Source: Halobaculum gomorrense (GTDB lineage Archaea > Halobacteriota > Halobacteria > Halobacteriales > Haloferacaceae). Taken from it: a stretch of DNA of 64,000 nt. Positions 17,851 through 27,482 of the stretch are shown piece after piece (position 1 is the stretch's first letter; each line of letters starts with the position of its first letter). The notes under the pieces were generated by a model. The model worked only from the letters and a program-made list of their open reading frames with translations, had not been told where the DNA came from and searched no databases. The translations under genes were made by a program, and so were the position numbers. The stretch covers positions 1-64,000 of the forward strand of contig NZ_FQWV01000008.1 of assembly GCF_900129775.1 (NCBI RefSeq), written 5' to 3'.

Positions 17851-19335
17851 ATGGCGAGTGACCTCGACGTCGCGACGGTCGTCGCGGTCGGGGGGTATCT
17901 GTGTCTGGTGGCCCTGATCGCCTACTACGGGTACACGCGGACCGTCGACGAGGCGGACTTCCTGGTCGCGGGCAGAGAGGTCGGGCCCATCGTCGGCGCG
18001 GGCACGCTACTCGCCTCCCAGATCAGCGCCAGCACCGCCATCGGGGCGGTCGGCATCCACTACCTGTTCGGGCTCGGATTCATCTGGGTCTGGCTGGGTA
18101 TCCTGGTCGGCTGGCTCGTCGCGCTCGCGTTCATCGCCCCGCAACTCAGGCGGTTCAGCGGCATGACCGTCCCGGACTTCGTCGGCACCCGGTACGCCGA
18201 CGACGGGGCCGACGGCGACTACGCCCGCGCCATCAGCACGGTCCTCATCGTGGCCGTCTTCACGCTGTTCCTGACGGCACAGTACACCGCCGGCAGCCTC
18301 GTTTTCCGTGAACTCCTCGGCGTCCCAGAGCCCGTCGGGATCGGCCTCACAGCCGCCATCGCCATCGCCTACACCGCCTTCGGCGGGATGCGTGCGAGCG
18401 TCGTGACTGACTTCCTCCAGGCGGTCGTGCTGGTCGGCGGCCTGGCGCTCGTGGTTCCGGTCGCGCTGGCCGAGGTCGGCGGCGTCGGGACGCTCCTCAC
18501 GCGACTGGAAGCGATCGACCCAGTGCTGGTCGGGCAGGCGTTTCCGCTCCCCCGGATTACCGGGTTCGTAGTGGCGTCGGCGGTCGGAATCGCCGCTGCG
18601 CCGGTCGAGATCTCCCGCTTTTATGTGATGCGCGACGAGGACACCGTTCGGACGGCTATCCGCATCTCGCTGGTCGCACAGGGTGTCATCGCCCTGTCGG
18701 TCGCCGCGCTGGGGCTGAGCGCACGGGTCCTCTTCCCGGAGCTGGGGACGCCGGACATGGCGGCGTTCGTCCTGACGGGACAGCTCCTCGGACCGGTTCT
18801 CGGCACGCTGTTCGTGTTAGCGGTGCTATCGGCGATCCTGAGCACCATCGATTCGGTGATGCTCGTCTCGAGCGCCGGGATCGCCCACGACGTCTACGCG
18901 CGCCTGATCCGGCCGGAGGCGTCCGAACGGCGGAAGCTCTGGGTCAACCGCGCTGCCGTCCTCCTCGTCGGGACGCTGCCGGTCGTGCTAACGCTCTACC
19001 GGGAGTTGTTCGGTGGGCTGATCACGCTAATCACGCTGTTGAACCTCTCCCTACAGGGCTCGATGCTGTTCGTCCCCGTCCTGCTGGGGATGCACTGGCA
19101 ACGGGCGACGACCGCGGGCGGGATCGGAGCGATGGTATCTGGGTTCTTTACAGTCGTAGCGTGGCACGTCGGCACGGAACTGACCGGGGTCATTCCGCAG
19201 ACACTCGCCGCGAGTATCGGGGATCCGGTCGTACCCGGGATATCCGTGAGCTTCGTTGTGTTCGTCGGGCTCTCACTGGCCACGGCCCCTCCATCGGATC
19301 GGTCGACGGAACCGTTCTTTTCCGAGACGGAGTGA
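17851..19335 (+). CDS. Sodium:solute symporter family (SSS) transporter (494 aa)
   Basis: Membrane transporter that would couple solute uptake to sodium. About 13 hydrophobic segments are visible. Family marks are DEADFLVAGREVGPIVGAGT near the N-terminus, SQISASTAIGAVG in TM2, AYTAFGGMRASVVTDFLQA in the core and LSAILSTIDSVMLVSSAGIAHD (the Na2-site Ser-Thr region). Length is normal for the family. The substrate is not evident; it is not obviously PutP or acetate permease. The downstream gene is convergent (ends at 19576), leaving 240 bp without a gene. Confidence 0.88.
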   Translation: MASDLDVATVVAVGGYLCLVALIAYYGYTRTVDEADFLVAGREVGPIVGAGTLLASQISASTAIGAVGIHYLFGLGFIWVWLGILVGWLVALAFIAPQLRRFSGMTVPDFVGTRYADDGADGDYARAISTVLIVAVFTLFLTAQYTAGSLVFRELLGVPEPVGIGLTAAIAIAYTAFGGMRASVVTDFLQAVVLVGGLALVVPVALAEVGGVGTLLTRLEAIDPVLVGQAFPLPRITGFVVASAVGIAAAPVEISRFYVMRDEDTVRTAIRISLVAQGVIALSVAALGLSARVLFPELGTPDMAAFVLTGQLLGPVLGTLFVLAVLSAILSTIDSVMLVSSAGIAHDVYARLIRPEASERRKLWVNRAAVLLVGTLPVVLTLYRELFGGLITLITLLNLSLQGSMLFVPVLLGMHWQRATTAGGIGAMVSGFFTVVAWHVGTELTGVIPQTLAASIGDPVVPGISVSFVVFVGLSLATAPPSDRSTEPFFSETE

Positions 19336-19575
19336 CCGTCGAGGTCGAGGGTCCGACCGGGGTTGCGAACGGTCGCGGCCGACAGCGAGTGTGAACGTCA
19401 CGCGGACCACGACGCGTGGATGCCGACGTCTCTACGTGCGTCGGCAATCCTCCCGTCCCGGGGCGCGGGCACGGACGCGGTGGGTGTCCGGAATGCCGAA
19501 CGGGACGGCGAGACCGCCGGTGCGGCCCGCCTCGTCCACCGTGAGCAGTACCCGTGCGAGGCGCGAGCGGGCGCG

Positions 19576-20616
19576 TCACTCGGTCTCGTCCCCAGCGCCG
19601 GTCTCGACCTCGGCCTCGATCCCCACCGGTTCGGCGGTCCCGTTCGGGTCGTCATCCTCGGCGCGGTCGAGACGGTGGAACGTCTCGCTGTACCGGCGGA
19701 CCTTCCGGAGGAGGTACAGCCCCCAGACGCTGTCGTAGACGATCACGTACCCGATGAACCCCACGAGGGGCGGGACGCCGAGGAGGCCGGCGATGAGCGA
19801 CGACCCGATGCCGACGGTCGAGTTGTACGTCGCGTGGATGAACGCCGCGATCAACAGCCCCTTGACGATTATCGGGCCACGGTTCTCGGGATTGAACTTC
19901 GCGAGGCCGAGGTAGTAGCCGGCGACCGCCGAGTAGATTACGTGGCCCGGCCCGGCGAGGGCACGAACGGCGGTGATCCCGCCCCCGACGCCGATGAGTT
20001 CGAGGACGCCGACGCCCATCCCGAGGTCGCCGACCTGCCGGGTAATGAACAGCGAGTTCTCGACGGTCGCGAAACCGAGGCCGGCCATCGCGCCGTAGAC
20101 GGCACCGTCAATGACGCAGTCGAACGTGGGCCGGCCGTAGGCGTACAGCCGGACGGCGAGGAGTTTCACTGTCTCCTCGACCGGCCCGACGACGAGGAAG
20201 AACATGACGACCATCCCGAGGAAGCCGAACGGGTCGAACAGCGGCCCGAGGAGCGTGTTGACGACCGCAGCGAAGTTCGCGGTCAGGATCCCCAGCAGGA
20301 ACGTCGCGACGAGCGCTGCGAGCGGTTCGCCGCTCGTCGTATCGCTGTAGTAGACGTAGAGGGCGAGGCCGAACGCCGGGATCGCCGAGAGCGCCGTCAG
20401 GGTCCCGACCTGCGGGTCCGTGAGCGCCGACAGCCCGCCGATCCCCAGCAAGATGAGTAACGCCACGACCACGACAGTCGCCCGGAACGTCAGCCTGAGG
20501 AGCCGATAGATAGTCGCGGCGAGGCGGTCGATCGGGGTACGCCGCTCCCACGTCGCGATGTCGTACAGGTCCAGGGAGCTGTCGTCCATGGCCCTGACCG
20601 GTTCTCGCTCGTCCAT
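19576..20616 (-). CDS. PrsW-type intramembrane metalloprotease (346 aa)
   Basis: Polytopic membrane protease of the PrsW type. All family motifs are present: GPVEETVKLLAVR (EExxK), GFATVENSLF (FxxxEN), GHVIYSAVAGYYLG (HxxxxxxxG) and FIHATYN. In Bacillus, PrsW cleaves an anti-sigma factor; archaea lack that system, so the substrate here is unknown. The tail is acidic and cytoplasmic. The start at 20616 is chosen; a second ATG lies 9 codons later. Confidence 0.85.
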   Translation of the reverse strand: MDEREPVRAMDDSSLDLYDIATWERRTPIDRLAATIYRLLRLTFRATVVVVALLILLGIGGLSALTDPQVGTLTALSAIPAFGLALYVYYSDTTSGEPLAALVATFLLGILTANFAAVVNTLLGPLFDPFGFLGMVVMFFLVVGPVEETVKLLAVRLYAYGRPTFDCVIDGAVYGAMAGLGFATVENSLFITRQVGDLGMGVGVLELIGVGGGITAVRALAGPGHVIYSAVAGYYLGLAKFNPENRGPIIVKGLLIAAFIHATYNSTVGIGSSLIAGLLGVPPLVGFIGYVIVYDSVWGLYLLRKVRRYSETFHRLDRAEDDDPNGTAEPVGIEAEVETGAGDETE

Positions 20617-20818
20617 ACCCGTGTCCTCTCGGAGTAGCGACTAATCCCTTGATTACCCGTGCGTAACTCCGAAGACGGTCGAGTCGAGGGTCGACAGTCG
20701 AGTCGGGCGTGGCGGGAATCACAGGGACCGTCCGCTACGTTGGCTACGACCGTCCGGAGAACGGAACGGTTGAGGCACGTGAAGGAACCATCAGTTCGGG
20801 TTCGAAGTGACTGGCGTC

Positions 20819-20899
20819 ATACGGTCGTGCGTAGTCTTTTACCGGCGATAACCGATCTCGTCCGGGTAATCGCCAGTAAATCGTTACGCACGACCGTAT
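20819..20899. repeat. 81-bp near-perfect palindrome at the 3' end of the PAS/GAF regulator
   Basis: The outer arms atacggtcgtgcgta (20819-20833) and tacgcacgaccgtat (20885-20899) are perfectly complementary. Inside, tttaccggcgat and atcgccagtaaa pair again with small mismatches, giving a stem of over 30 bp with a short loop. It begins exactly at the stop codon of the gene read on the minus strand. It could be a strong terminator hairpin or a short palindromic mobile element. Confidence 0.65.
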
Positions 20900-23676
20900 C
20901 AGTCCTCAAGGACGGCGGCCAGCAACTTCCGTTCTGCCGTCCGGAGGTGCTGGTGGAGGGTCGCGGAAGCGACGTCCAGCGACTCGGCGAGCTCCTCGGC
21001 CGTGCTCCCTCGCGGCCAGTCGTAGTAGCCGGCGTAGTACGCCGCGGTGAGCGCGGATTCCTGCTTCTCGGTGAGCTGTTCGTCGAGTCGCTCGCGGACG
21101 GCGGCCGTCGTCTGCACACCTCGGTCGGTTTCGCGCTTGGCGACCAGCGACGACTCAGGGTTCCGGGCCGTGTACCCGTCGATGACCTCCCGGATGTCGG
21201 CGTCCGGCGGGGCCTCGACCACGAGGGTTCCGACCCCGTCCTCGGCCGTCGCCCTCGTGATGGTCGCGCCGACGTCCATCATCGCCTCGGCACCGGATTC
21301 GGTCTTGCGGACCTCAAGGAGACAGCCGTCCTCGTACTCGTCGACCACCCGGCAGTCCGCGACCGCTGTCGCCTCGGCTGTCACGGCCGCAGCTGTCTCG
21401 GCATCCACCCCGTCGACCCGCAGGTAGCAGAGGTGGTTCCCCTCGCGGGTGAGTACGGCCTGCTCGATGGCTGCGTAACAGCCGAGCTCCTCGGAGACGT
21501 CGACGGCGAGACACCGCTCGTCGGTCACCTCGAACTCGAGTTCGACCACCTCGTCGGAGAGAAGCAGCCGCCGGCTCTCGACGGCGTGGATGGCGAAGCC
21601 GATCGTGTCACCCAGCACCTCCAGGCCGGGCCTGATATCCGGGCCGAACGCGTCTGGATCGTCGGCCTTCAGCACCAAGACACCGTAGAGCCGGTCGTCG
21701 TAACTCAGCGGCACGGCAGCGGTCGAGTCCACACGAGTCGGCTCCGCGACGGTGGCCGCGCCCGGCGCCCCGTCGGTCCGGTAGTTACTGGTCACGCCGA
21801 ACTCGCCGGTCTCGGCGGTCCGGGCGACGACGCCATCGTCGACCTGTTCGAGCGGGAGTTGTTCGACGAGCGTGCGGTACCCTTCGGAGAGTCCGGCGCT
21901 AGCCTTGAGCACTCGCCAGTCACCGTTGACATCCGTCTCTGCAAGCCACGCCCCCTTGTACCGGTCAGTGTCCGCGAGTCGTTCGCAGACCCCCTGCTCG
22001 AGTTCCTCTCGCGTGGGCGCTTCGATGAGTTCTCTGATCAGGTCCTGGACGAGTTCGTTGACGCGGTTGAGCGAGCTGAGTCGATTCCGTTGCTCGCGGA
22101 CGGTTCGCTCGCTCTCGCGGAGCTCCCGTTCGCGCTCGGCCCGTTCAAGGTCGGCTGTGACGGTCTCTGCCAGCGCCTCCACCAGTCGTTGGTCCCCCGC
22201 AGAGAGCGTCTCGTCCGAACCGATCAGAACAGTGAGGATCCCGTACTCACTCAGGGGGACGTGGAGACTCCCCCACTTCGGCGTCTCGACGAACGGGTCG
22301 TCGGGATTCGGTCGGTCGAAGACCGGCTCGCCGGTCCGATACGACCGGCCGGCGAGCGTGGACTTCAGGTCGAACGCCGAACGGGACTCGACCAGCTTCG
22401 ATGCATCGTCGGTCATCGCCGCCAGTTCGAACGAGTTCGAGTCCCGGTCGAACAACCGGACACAGGCGACGTCAGTCTCAAGGAGGTTTTCGGCGGTTTC
22501 GACCGCGGTCTCAGCGACCGCCTCTGCGGTGCGTGCCTGTGAAAGGTCGTGACTGGCCCGGTTGAGCACCTCCAGACCGCGGGTCCGTCGCCGGGGTTCA
22601 CTGACGTCACGAACGACACAGACGTACCCGCCGTCGTCGAGCCGACTAATCGAGACCTCCTGCGGGAACGTCGAGCCGTCGGTGCGCCGTCCGGTCGCCT
22701 CGCCGCGCCACTCCCCTTCCTCGCGGACGGTCGGGAGGACGTCCCAGCGGAACCGTCTGGCCTCCTCGGCCCCATAGAGGATCTCCCACGATTCACCGAC
22801 GAGATCTGATGACGACTCGCAGCCGTAGATCTCCGCGTGCGCCTGGTTGACGTAGACGAACTCGCGGTTCTCATCGAGGATCGCGATACCGTCCGACGCG
22901 GCGTCCATCGCCTCGGATCGACGGCGCAGCCGTGCCTCGCGCTCTCGATGCTCGGTAACGTCCCGGAGGTGGACCAGTACGTGACGATGCCCACCGACCG
23001 AAAAGAGCGAGAGGGTGATTTCCACGGTCGGTCGCTCGTCCCTGTCCGTACAGCAGTTGAGCTCTCCGGTCACTCGCCGACCGGTCTCCGCGAACTCCAG
23101 GAGCGACTCCGGGTCGTGCGGGAGGAGTTCGGCCGGTCGCCGGCTGAGCAGGCTCTCGCGTTCACAGCCGAGCAGGGCACACGCCCGGCCGTTGCAGTCG
23201 GCGACCCGGTCGGCAGTCGGGTCGATCACGAGCAGCCCGTCGTTACTCTCCTTGAAGACCCCCCTGAGGACACCCCCCGTCTGATCGAGCGCCCGTGACC
23301 CGGCCTGCCGTGGCGGCTCCGTCAACGAGAGCGTGTAGTGTTGCTCTCCGTCGTGGTCGGTCGTTCCGACCTCGATCTGGGTGGGGAAACGACGGCCCTC
23401 GGCGTCGGCGAGGTGGACGGTAAAGGTCCCGTCGAGGAGTCCGCCGTCCGACCGTGCAGCCTCCCTGACCCTCCGCATCACGTTGCCGTCCTCGTCGGCG
23501 AACAGTTCGTCGAGGGGTCGGTCCGACAGCCTCTCGGGCGAGCGTCCGACGAGCTCTCCGGCGGCGTCATTAGCAAAGACGATCGTCCCCAACCCGTCGA
23601 CGACGACGAGACCGCTCTCGAGGCTCTCAAGGACGCCACGGAGAAACGTGTCCTCCTCCGTGCGAGTAATCGACAT
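20899..23676 (-). CDS. PAS-PAS-PAS-GAF-GAF-HTH_10 (Bat-type) transcription regulator (925 aa)
   Basis: Large haloarchaeal sensor-regulator. PAS domains at about 8-120 (SGLVVVDGLGTIVFANDA), 135-245 (DGLLVIDPTADRVADCNG) and 255-365 (DGIAILDENREFVYVNQAHA). Two GAF-like domains follow at about 375-520 and 555-700, then a Bat-specific module. It ends in an HTH_10 domain (LTEKQESALTAAYYAGYYDW, then STAEELAESLDVASATLHQH). Such proteins bind DNA directly and respond to redox, light or small ligands; there is no kinase domain. The cue is unknown. A long palindrome coincides with its stop codon. It is transcribed alone. Confidence 0.88.
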   Translation of the reverse strand: MSITRTEEDTFLRGVLESLESGLVVVDGLGTIVFANDAAGELVGRSPERLSDRPLDELFADEDGNVMRRVREAARSDGGLLDGTFTVHLADAEGRRFPTQIEVGTTDHDGEQHYTLSLTEPPRQAGSRALDQTGGVLRGVFKESNDGLLVIDPTADRVADCNGRACALLGCERESLLSRRPAELLPHDPESLLEFAETGRRVTGELNCCTDRDERPTVEITLSLFSVGGHRHVLVHLRDVTEHREREARLRRRSEAMDAASDGIAILDENREFVYVNQAHAEIYGCESSSDLVGESWEILYGAEEARRFRWDVLPTVREEGEWRGEATGRRTDGSTFPQEVSISRLDDGGYVCVVRDVSEPRRRTRGLEVLNRASHDLSQARTAEAVAETAVETAENLLETDVACVRLFDRDSNSFELAAMTDDASKLVESRSAFDLKSTLAGRSYRTGEPVFDRPNPDDPFVETPKWGSLHVPLSEYGILTVLIGSDETLSAGDQRLVEALAETVTADLERAERERELRESERTVREQRNRLSSLNRVNELVQDLIRELIEAPTREELEQGVCERLADTDRYKGAWLAETDVNGDWRVLKASAGLSEGYRTLVEQLPLEQVDDGVVARTAETGEFGVTSNYRTDGAPGAATVAEPTRVDSTAAVPLSYDDRLYGVLVLKADDPDAFGPDIRPGLEVLGDTIGFAIHAVESRRLLLSDEVVELEFEVTDERCLAVDVSEELGCYAAIEQAVLTREGNHLCYLRVDGVDAETAAAVTAEATAVADCRVVDEYEDGCLLEVRKTESGAEAMMDVGATITRATAEDGVGTLVVEAPPDADIREVIDGYTARNPESSLVAKRETDRGVQTTAAVRERLDEQLTEKQESALTAAYYAGYYDWPRGSTAEELAESLDVASATLHQHLRTAERKLLAAVLED

Positions 23677-23865
23677 ACACGATATAAGATGGATGAGGAG
23701 TAAAAATCCCTACCTAAGCACGTTGGTACCCGGAGGAACCGATTTCGGGGCCCACGTTTCCCTCGTCGAGCGCAGTCAGCGAGAGGTATAGGAACTCCTC
23801 GCCGGTGACGGTCACCCTCACCAGTCATCAGGGTACACCCATGCTGAGACACTCCCCTCGAACAG

Positions 23866-24468
23866 TTACTCGTCCGGGGATGACTCCCAGAAGATATCCG
23901 GCAGCTCTTGATCGGGGTTTTCTTCGAGATAATCCTGTTTCGTCAGATTCGCGTCTTCGATGAGGGAGGCTGCCTCCCCGGCCCAGACGTAGAACCCGAT
24001 GAGCGTCTCGCGGCGCATTCGTTCGAGGTCGACCGAGTGATACACCTTGACGACGCCGCCACCCTCTCGATTGAGCTCGGACCGTCGGAGCAATCCCAGA
24101 TCGACGAGTTTGTTGAGATACCGCGTGACCGTACTTCGGTCGTACCCGAGCTGTTCGGCAACTTCGTTCGCCGAGAGGGGCCCCTCACCGATAACGCACA
24201 GACAGATATCCAGTCCGGCCTTCGGAAGACCGAACGCCTGGAGGAGAACCTGTCGCACATCCGGGAGTTTCACACTCATATCCACCTCTGTCACCCGCTC
24301 CATTGGTCGATCGTGACAGGACATCGGTGGATCGTCGTTCCCGACCACGAGAACGACGTTGTCACAATCGGAGACGGTGCATTCGTAGATATCGTACCGA
24401 CCGGAATTCGGATCGTACTTGACCTCGTCACTCTCGTCGTCGGACTGGGTTGTACTTCGATCAGCCAT
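23866..24468 (-). CDS. Zinc-ribbon plus winged-helix transcription regulator, copy B (200 aa)
   Basis: Paralogue of the regulator at 6846-7463. It has the same order: an N-terminal Cys-rich knuckle (YECTVSDCDN...MSCHDRPM), a long conserved helix (PDVRQVLLQAFGLPKAGLDI), a winged helix (SANEVAEQLGYDRSTVTRYL) and the tail ending LPDIFWESSPDE. Spacing of the first Cys pair differs from copy A (C-x4-C instead of C-x2-C). It stands alone here, 190 bp after the large Bat-type regulator starts. Function unknown. Confidence 0.8.
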   Translation of the reverse strand: MADRSTTQSDDESDEVKYDPNSGRYDIYECTVSDCDNVVLVVGNDDPPMSCHDRPMERVTEVDMSVKLPDVRQVLLQAFGLPKAGLDICLCVIGEGPLSANEVAEQLGYDRSTVTRYLNKLVDLGLLRRSELNREGGGVVKVYHSVDLERMRRETLIGFYVWAGEAASLIEDANLTKQDYLEENPDQELPDIFWESSPDE

Positions 24469-24547
24469 CGGTAGTGGGTACCTCCATTTATATCGACTGT
24501 TATGTGGGGAGCCGATAAATACTGGCCTCTCGATCGGTTCGCAGCTC

Positions 24548-24802
24548 CTAATTCGAATCGACGATCACCAGTTCATCGGTATCGAGAGCCAGTAGCTCTT
24601 CGCCGGTAATCGTTATCCTGACCCGACCGTCCGGGTACGTTCGGACCAGTTCGCACGCTGCGAGTCCATTCAGATGGGATTCGATCGTCCCTTCGTCGAT
24701 CTCGAGCATCGCTGCGAGCGCCGCCGTCGTCGTCGTCTCTCTCTGGTCTGCGTCGCTTGCTGTGGCGAGTTGTTCCAAGACGGCTCGTCTCGTTACGGAC
24801 AT
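24548..24802 (-). CDS. Small winged-helix protein (84 aa)
   Basis: Short predicted DNA-binding protein: TTTAALAAMLEIDEGTIESHLNGLAACELV is a helix-turn-helix, followed by a wing (YPDGRVRITITGEELLAL). It lies downstream of the broken RimK-RimB gene on the same strand, about 140 bp away, and may have regulated it. No close family recognised. Confidence 0.65.
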   Translation of the reverse strand: MSVTRRAVLEQLATASDADQRETTTTAALAAMLEIDEGTIESHLNGLAACELVRTYPDGRVRITITGEELLALDTDELVIVDSN

Positions 24803-24940
24803 GGTTGAAAGGCGTCTGTGTGTACCGTACGGGTCGACACGGGCGGTTGTACCGGGGGTAGCGAGTTGGAGACAAGGATTCGCTCCGGAGATGGTCCATC
24901 ACTTCGATATCCAACGACGGATCGACTTCGCTGCATGTGG

Positions 24941-26329
24941 TTATTCCTCGACTGTCTGGCTGATATCGAGCGTGTACGCTTCGAGGACGTCACGTCCGAG
25001 AAGGACAGGATAGGTCATCTCGGACCGATCGGTGATACTGGCTGTGACAGTCCGCCAGCTCCCGTTCAGACACAGATCCACGTCGACGAGTGGGCGTGTT
25101 TCGGTTCCACTGACGGTCCCCGAACGCACCTCGGTCGTCCCGACCATCGGGCCAGCCCCGATTTGACCCGCCAGGTCGGTGTCAATGCTCGTTCGCTTCG
25201 CACCGGTGTCCGACTTGGCGACGGCCTTCTCTGTTCCGTCCCGGCCGTGAATCCTGATCCGGGTGGTGTACCCGAGTACGTCCTCGTCTCCCTGATCCTC
25301 AACGAGCGGTGGCTTGCACTCCGGAACGGAATCGTCGAGGGTCGATTCGAGGTCGCTGATTGCAGAGTCCTCGACGGACCCGCCGGGCCGTTCGATCGCC
25401 AGTCGGGCGATGTGCGGTGCCGCAGAGATCCCAGTCGCGGAAAAGAGGCCCTTGAACCCAGCCGTGGCGTTCACCTCCAGAATATACCACGAGCCATCGA
25501 TCGACATCAGGTCGACGCCGGCGACGTCTAATCCGAGCACCTGTGTCGCTTCACGCGCGAGCCGACGGGGTTCCGACTCGAGTTCATCCGTTATGCCTTC
25601 GACCTCACCACCGAGGGCCACATTCGTCCGCCAGTCACCGTCCGGAGCGTGTCGTCGCATGGCGCCGACGATGTCGTCACCGACGACGTACACCCGAACA
25701 TCGGAGGGACGGTCACCACGTTCCTCGAGGAACTCTTGCACGAACGATTGCTCGTCGTCGATCGTCGGGCCGACAGGCTCGTTCTGGGAGACCACGGACA
25801 TCCGCTGTCCGTTGGTTCCGATCGTGTGTTTGTGTGCGGCCTAGTCGGGCAGATGCTCCGGCCACTCCTCGAATGTTCGCGGTGATCGGCCGAAGTAGGC
25901 GTCGGGCACCGGGAGCCCCGCTGTGGCGAGTTTCGTCCCCGATCGGTATTTGTGGAGTGTGTTCGCGACTGCCTGCGGTGGGTTCACAACGGGTGTGGTG
26001 TCGGCGTAGAGTGCGGCCAGCTGGAGGTCCTCAAGCTGTTGGTCGCTTTTCGTGAGCAACAACCGGTTGACGAGCACGTCGACCTGCGGCGAAAGTTGAA
26101 CGCTCCCGTTCTCGATCCACGAGCTAACGTTCTCATCGCGAATCCAGACCGGTTCGTGACCCAGAACGCGAACGGCGTTGAGGATCGCTTTGGTCTCCTT
26201 GCTATTGTGTGGACTCAACACACCGACACGGCACACTCCCGTTGCAGTCTGGGCACAATCGACGCTCGCAGACCGCGTCGTCTCCGTCATCCCGTCCGAC
26301 TGTGATGAGTCGGGAGAAGCGCTTGTCAT
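24941..26329 (-). pseudogene. RimK-like ATP-grasp ligase fused to a RimB-like retropepsin domain, interrupted by one in-frame TAG
   Basis: One continuous frame of 462 codons with a single TAG at 25841-25843. Before it (26329-25844) is the RimK pre-ATP-grasp part (RVGVLSPHNSKETKAILNAV). After it the reading resumes with the glycine-loop (HTIGTNGQRMSVV), the ATP-grasp body (FVQEFLEE, LGLDVAGVDLM, WYILEVNATAGFKGL) and a C-terminal retropepsin-like domain (KSDTGAKRTSID with the DTGA active-site triad; YPVLLGRDVL). RimK-type enzymes add glutamate or other amino acids to a carboxyl group; RimB-type domains are the paired protease or modulator. A divergent AstE-like gene at 26445 is a usual partner. 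Most simply a nonsense mutation (or a base error); both halves are otherwise intact. Confidence 0.8.
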
Positions 26330-26410
26330 GGGAGTTGCCTCCCGTCTAGATCATCGGTGCCATCTATTACCGGTTCGGCGGGCGTGCAAGACAGTTACAC
26401 CCGTTCTTCT

Positions 26411-26419
26411 CATTTAATT
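26411..26419 (+). promoter_or_regulatory. TATA-like box of the AstE-like gene
   Basis: catttaatt lies 26-34 bp before the ATG at 26445, the spacing of a leaderless haloarchaeal promoter. It sits in the 115-bp gap shared with the divergent RimK-RimB gene. Confidence 0.45.
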
Positions 26420-26444
26420 CGTAAGCCGTCCGAGTTTTGGGGCA

Positions 26445-27473
26445 ATGAGCGATCAGCCGGAACCATTCACGTACGACGGTGGGCGGGTCGAACCGGGGGA
26501 GACCCAGCAGCTGCGCTACGCGGTGAGCGAGACGTATCTCGGTGACCCGGTTCGGATTCCCGTGACGATTATCAACGGGCCACGTCCTGGGCCGACAGCA
26601 TTTCTCTCGGCAGCCATCCACGGCGACGAACTGAACGGGATCGAGGTCGTGCGTGAGGTCGCTCAGGAGTGGAATCACACGGACGTCTGCGGGGCCATCG
26701 TCTGTCTTCCCGTGTTGAACGTTCAGGGATTTACTGCGCAGGAACGCTATTTACCAATCTACGAGCGCGACCTCAACCGGGCGTTCCCGGGGAAACAGAA
26801 CAGCACGAGCTCAAATCGCATCGCCCACAGCATCTATCACAATTTCATCGCCCCGTGCGACTTCGGTCTCGATTTTCACACCTCGACGCGTGGCCGGACC
26901 AACATGTTCCACGTCCGTGCCGACATGGACGATGAAGGTGCTGCTAGGCTCGCTCGGGCGTTCGGGACGAACCTCATCATGGCCGGTGAGGGTTCCTCGG
27001 GGATGCTCCGGCGCGAGGCGACCGAGGACGGAATTCCCACGATTACCCTCGAGATGGGCGAGGCCCACCGCTTCGAACGGGAGCTTATTGACCACGCCCT
27101 CGACGGCGTTCGAAGTGTCTTCGCCGAGTACGGAATCTATCAACAGGAGACCGTCCGCTGGCCGGGATGGCGAACAGTCATCGAGGGTTGGAGCGAGAAG
27201 ACGTGGCTCCGGGCTGACGCCGGCGGCATCGTCGAGATGCGGCACGAGCGGGGCGATCTCGTCCACGATGGAGAGACGATCTGCCGGATCACGAATCCGT
27301 TCAAATCCGATGCGACAGTCGTCGAGGCGCCGTTCACGGGACTACTCGTTGGCGTGCTCGAAAATCCCGTGGTCTATCCAGGAAACCCGCTCTGTCATTT
27401 CGTCAAAATCGAGGAGATGCAAGAGCGGATCATCGAAGAACGAACGGGACAGACACACGAATCGACGGCGTAA
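26445..27473 (+). CDS. AstE/AspA-family (succinylglutamate desuccinylase/aspartoacylase-like) amidohydrolase (342 aa)
   Basis: Zinc-dependent deacylase-like enzyme, M14 fold. AAIHGDELNGIEVV gives the His and Glu zinc ligands (H-x-x-E), DLNRAFPGKQN is the conserved DxNRxFPG block, and FGLDFHTSTRGR gives the third ligand (D-x-H). ITLEMGEAHRFE contains the catalytic Glu. The C-terminal third (VEMRHERGDLVHDGE, APFTGLLVGVLENPVVYPGNPL) is the barrel-like domain typical of the family. It is divergent from the broken RimK-RimB fusion, a common pairing, so it may hydrolyse the product or substrate of that ligase. A relative is at 48958-49917. Confidence 0.85.
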   Translation: MSDQPEPFTYDGGRVEPGETQQLRYAVSETYLGDPVRIPVTIINGPRPGPTAFLSAAIHGDELNGIEVVREVAQEWNHTDVCGAIVCLPVLNVQGFTAQERYLPIYERDLNRAFPGKQNSTSSNRIAHSIYHNFIAPCDFGLDFHTSTRGRTNMFHVRADMDDEGAARLARAFGTNLIMAGEGSSGMLRREATEDGIPTITLEMGEAHRFERELIDHALDGVRSVFAEYGIYQQETVRWPGWRTVIEGWSEKTWLRADAGGIVEMRHERGDLVHDGETICRITNPFKSDATVVEAPFTGLLVGVLENPVVYPGNPLCHFVKIEEMQERIIEERTGQTHESTA

Positions 27474-27482
27474 TTGCGTGAG

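Noticed and set aside
25841-25843. TAG decoded as pyrrolysine
   Set aside because: No pyl genes are seen, haloarchaea are not known to use it, and the site is not at a place where pyrrolysine enzymes need it. A mutation or an error is simpler.
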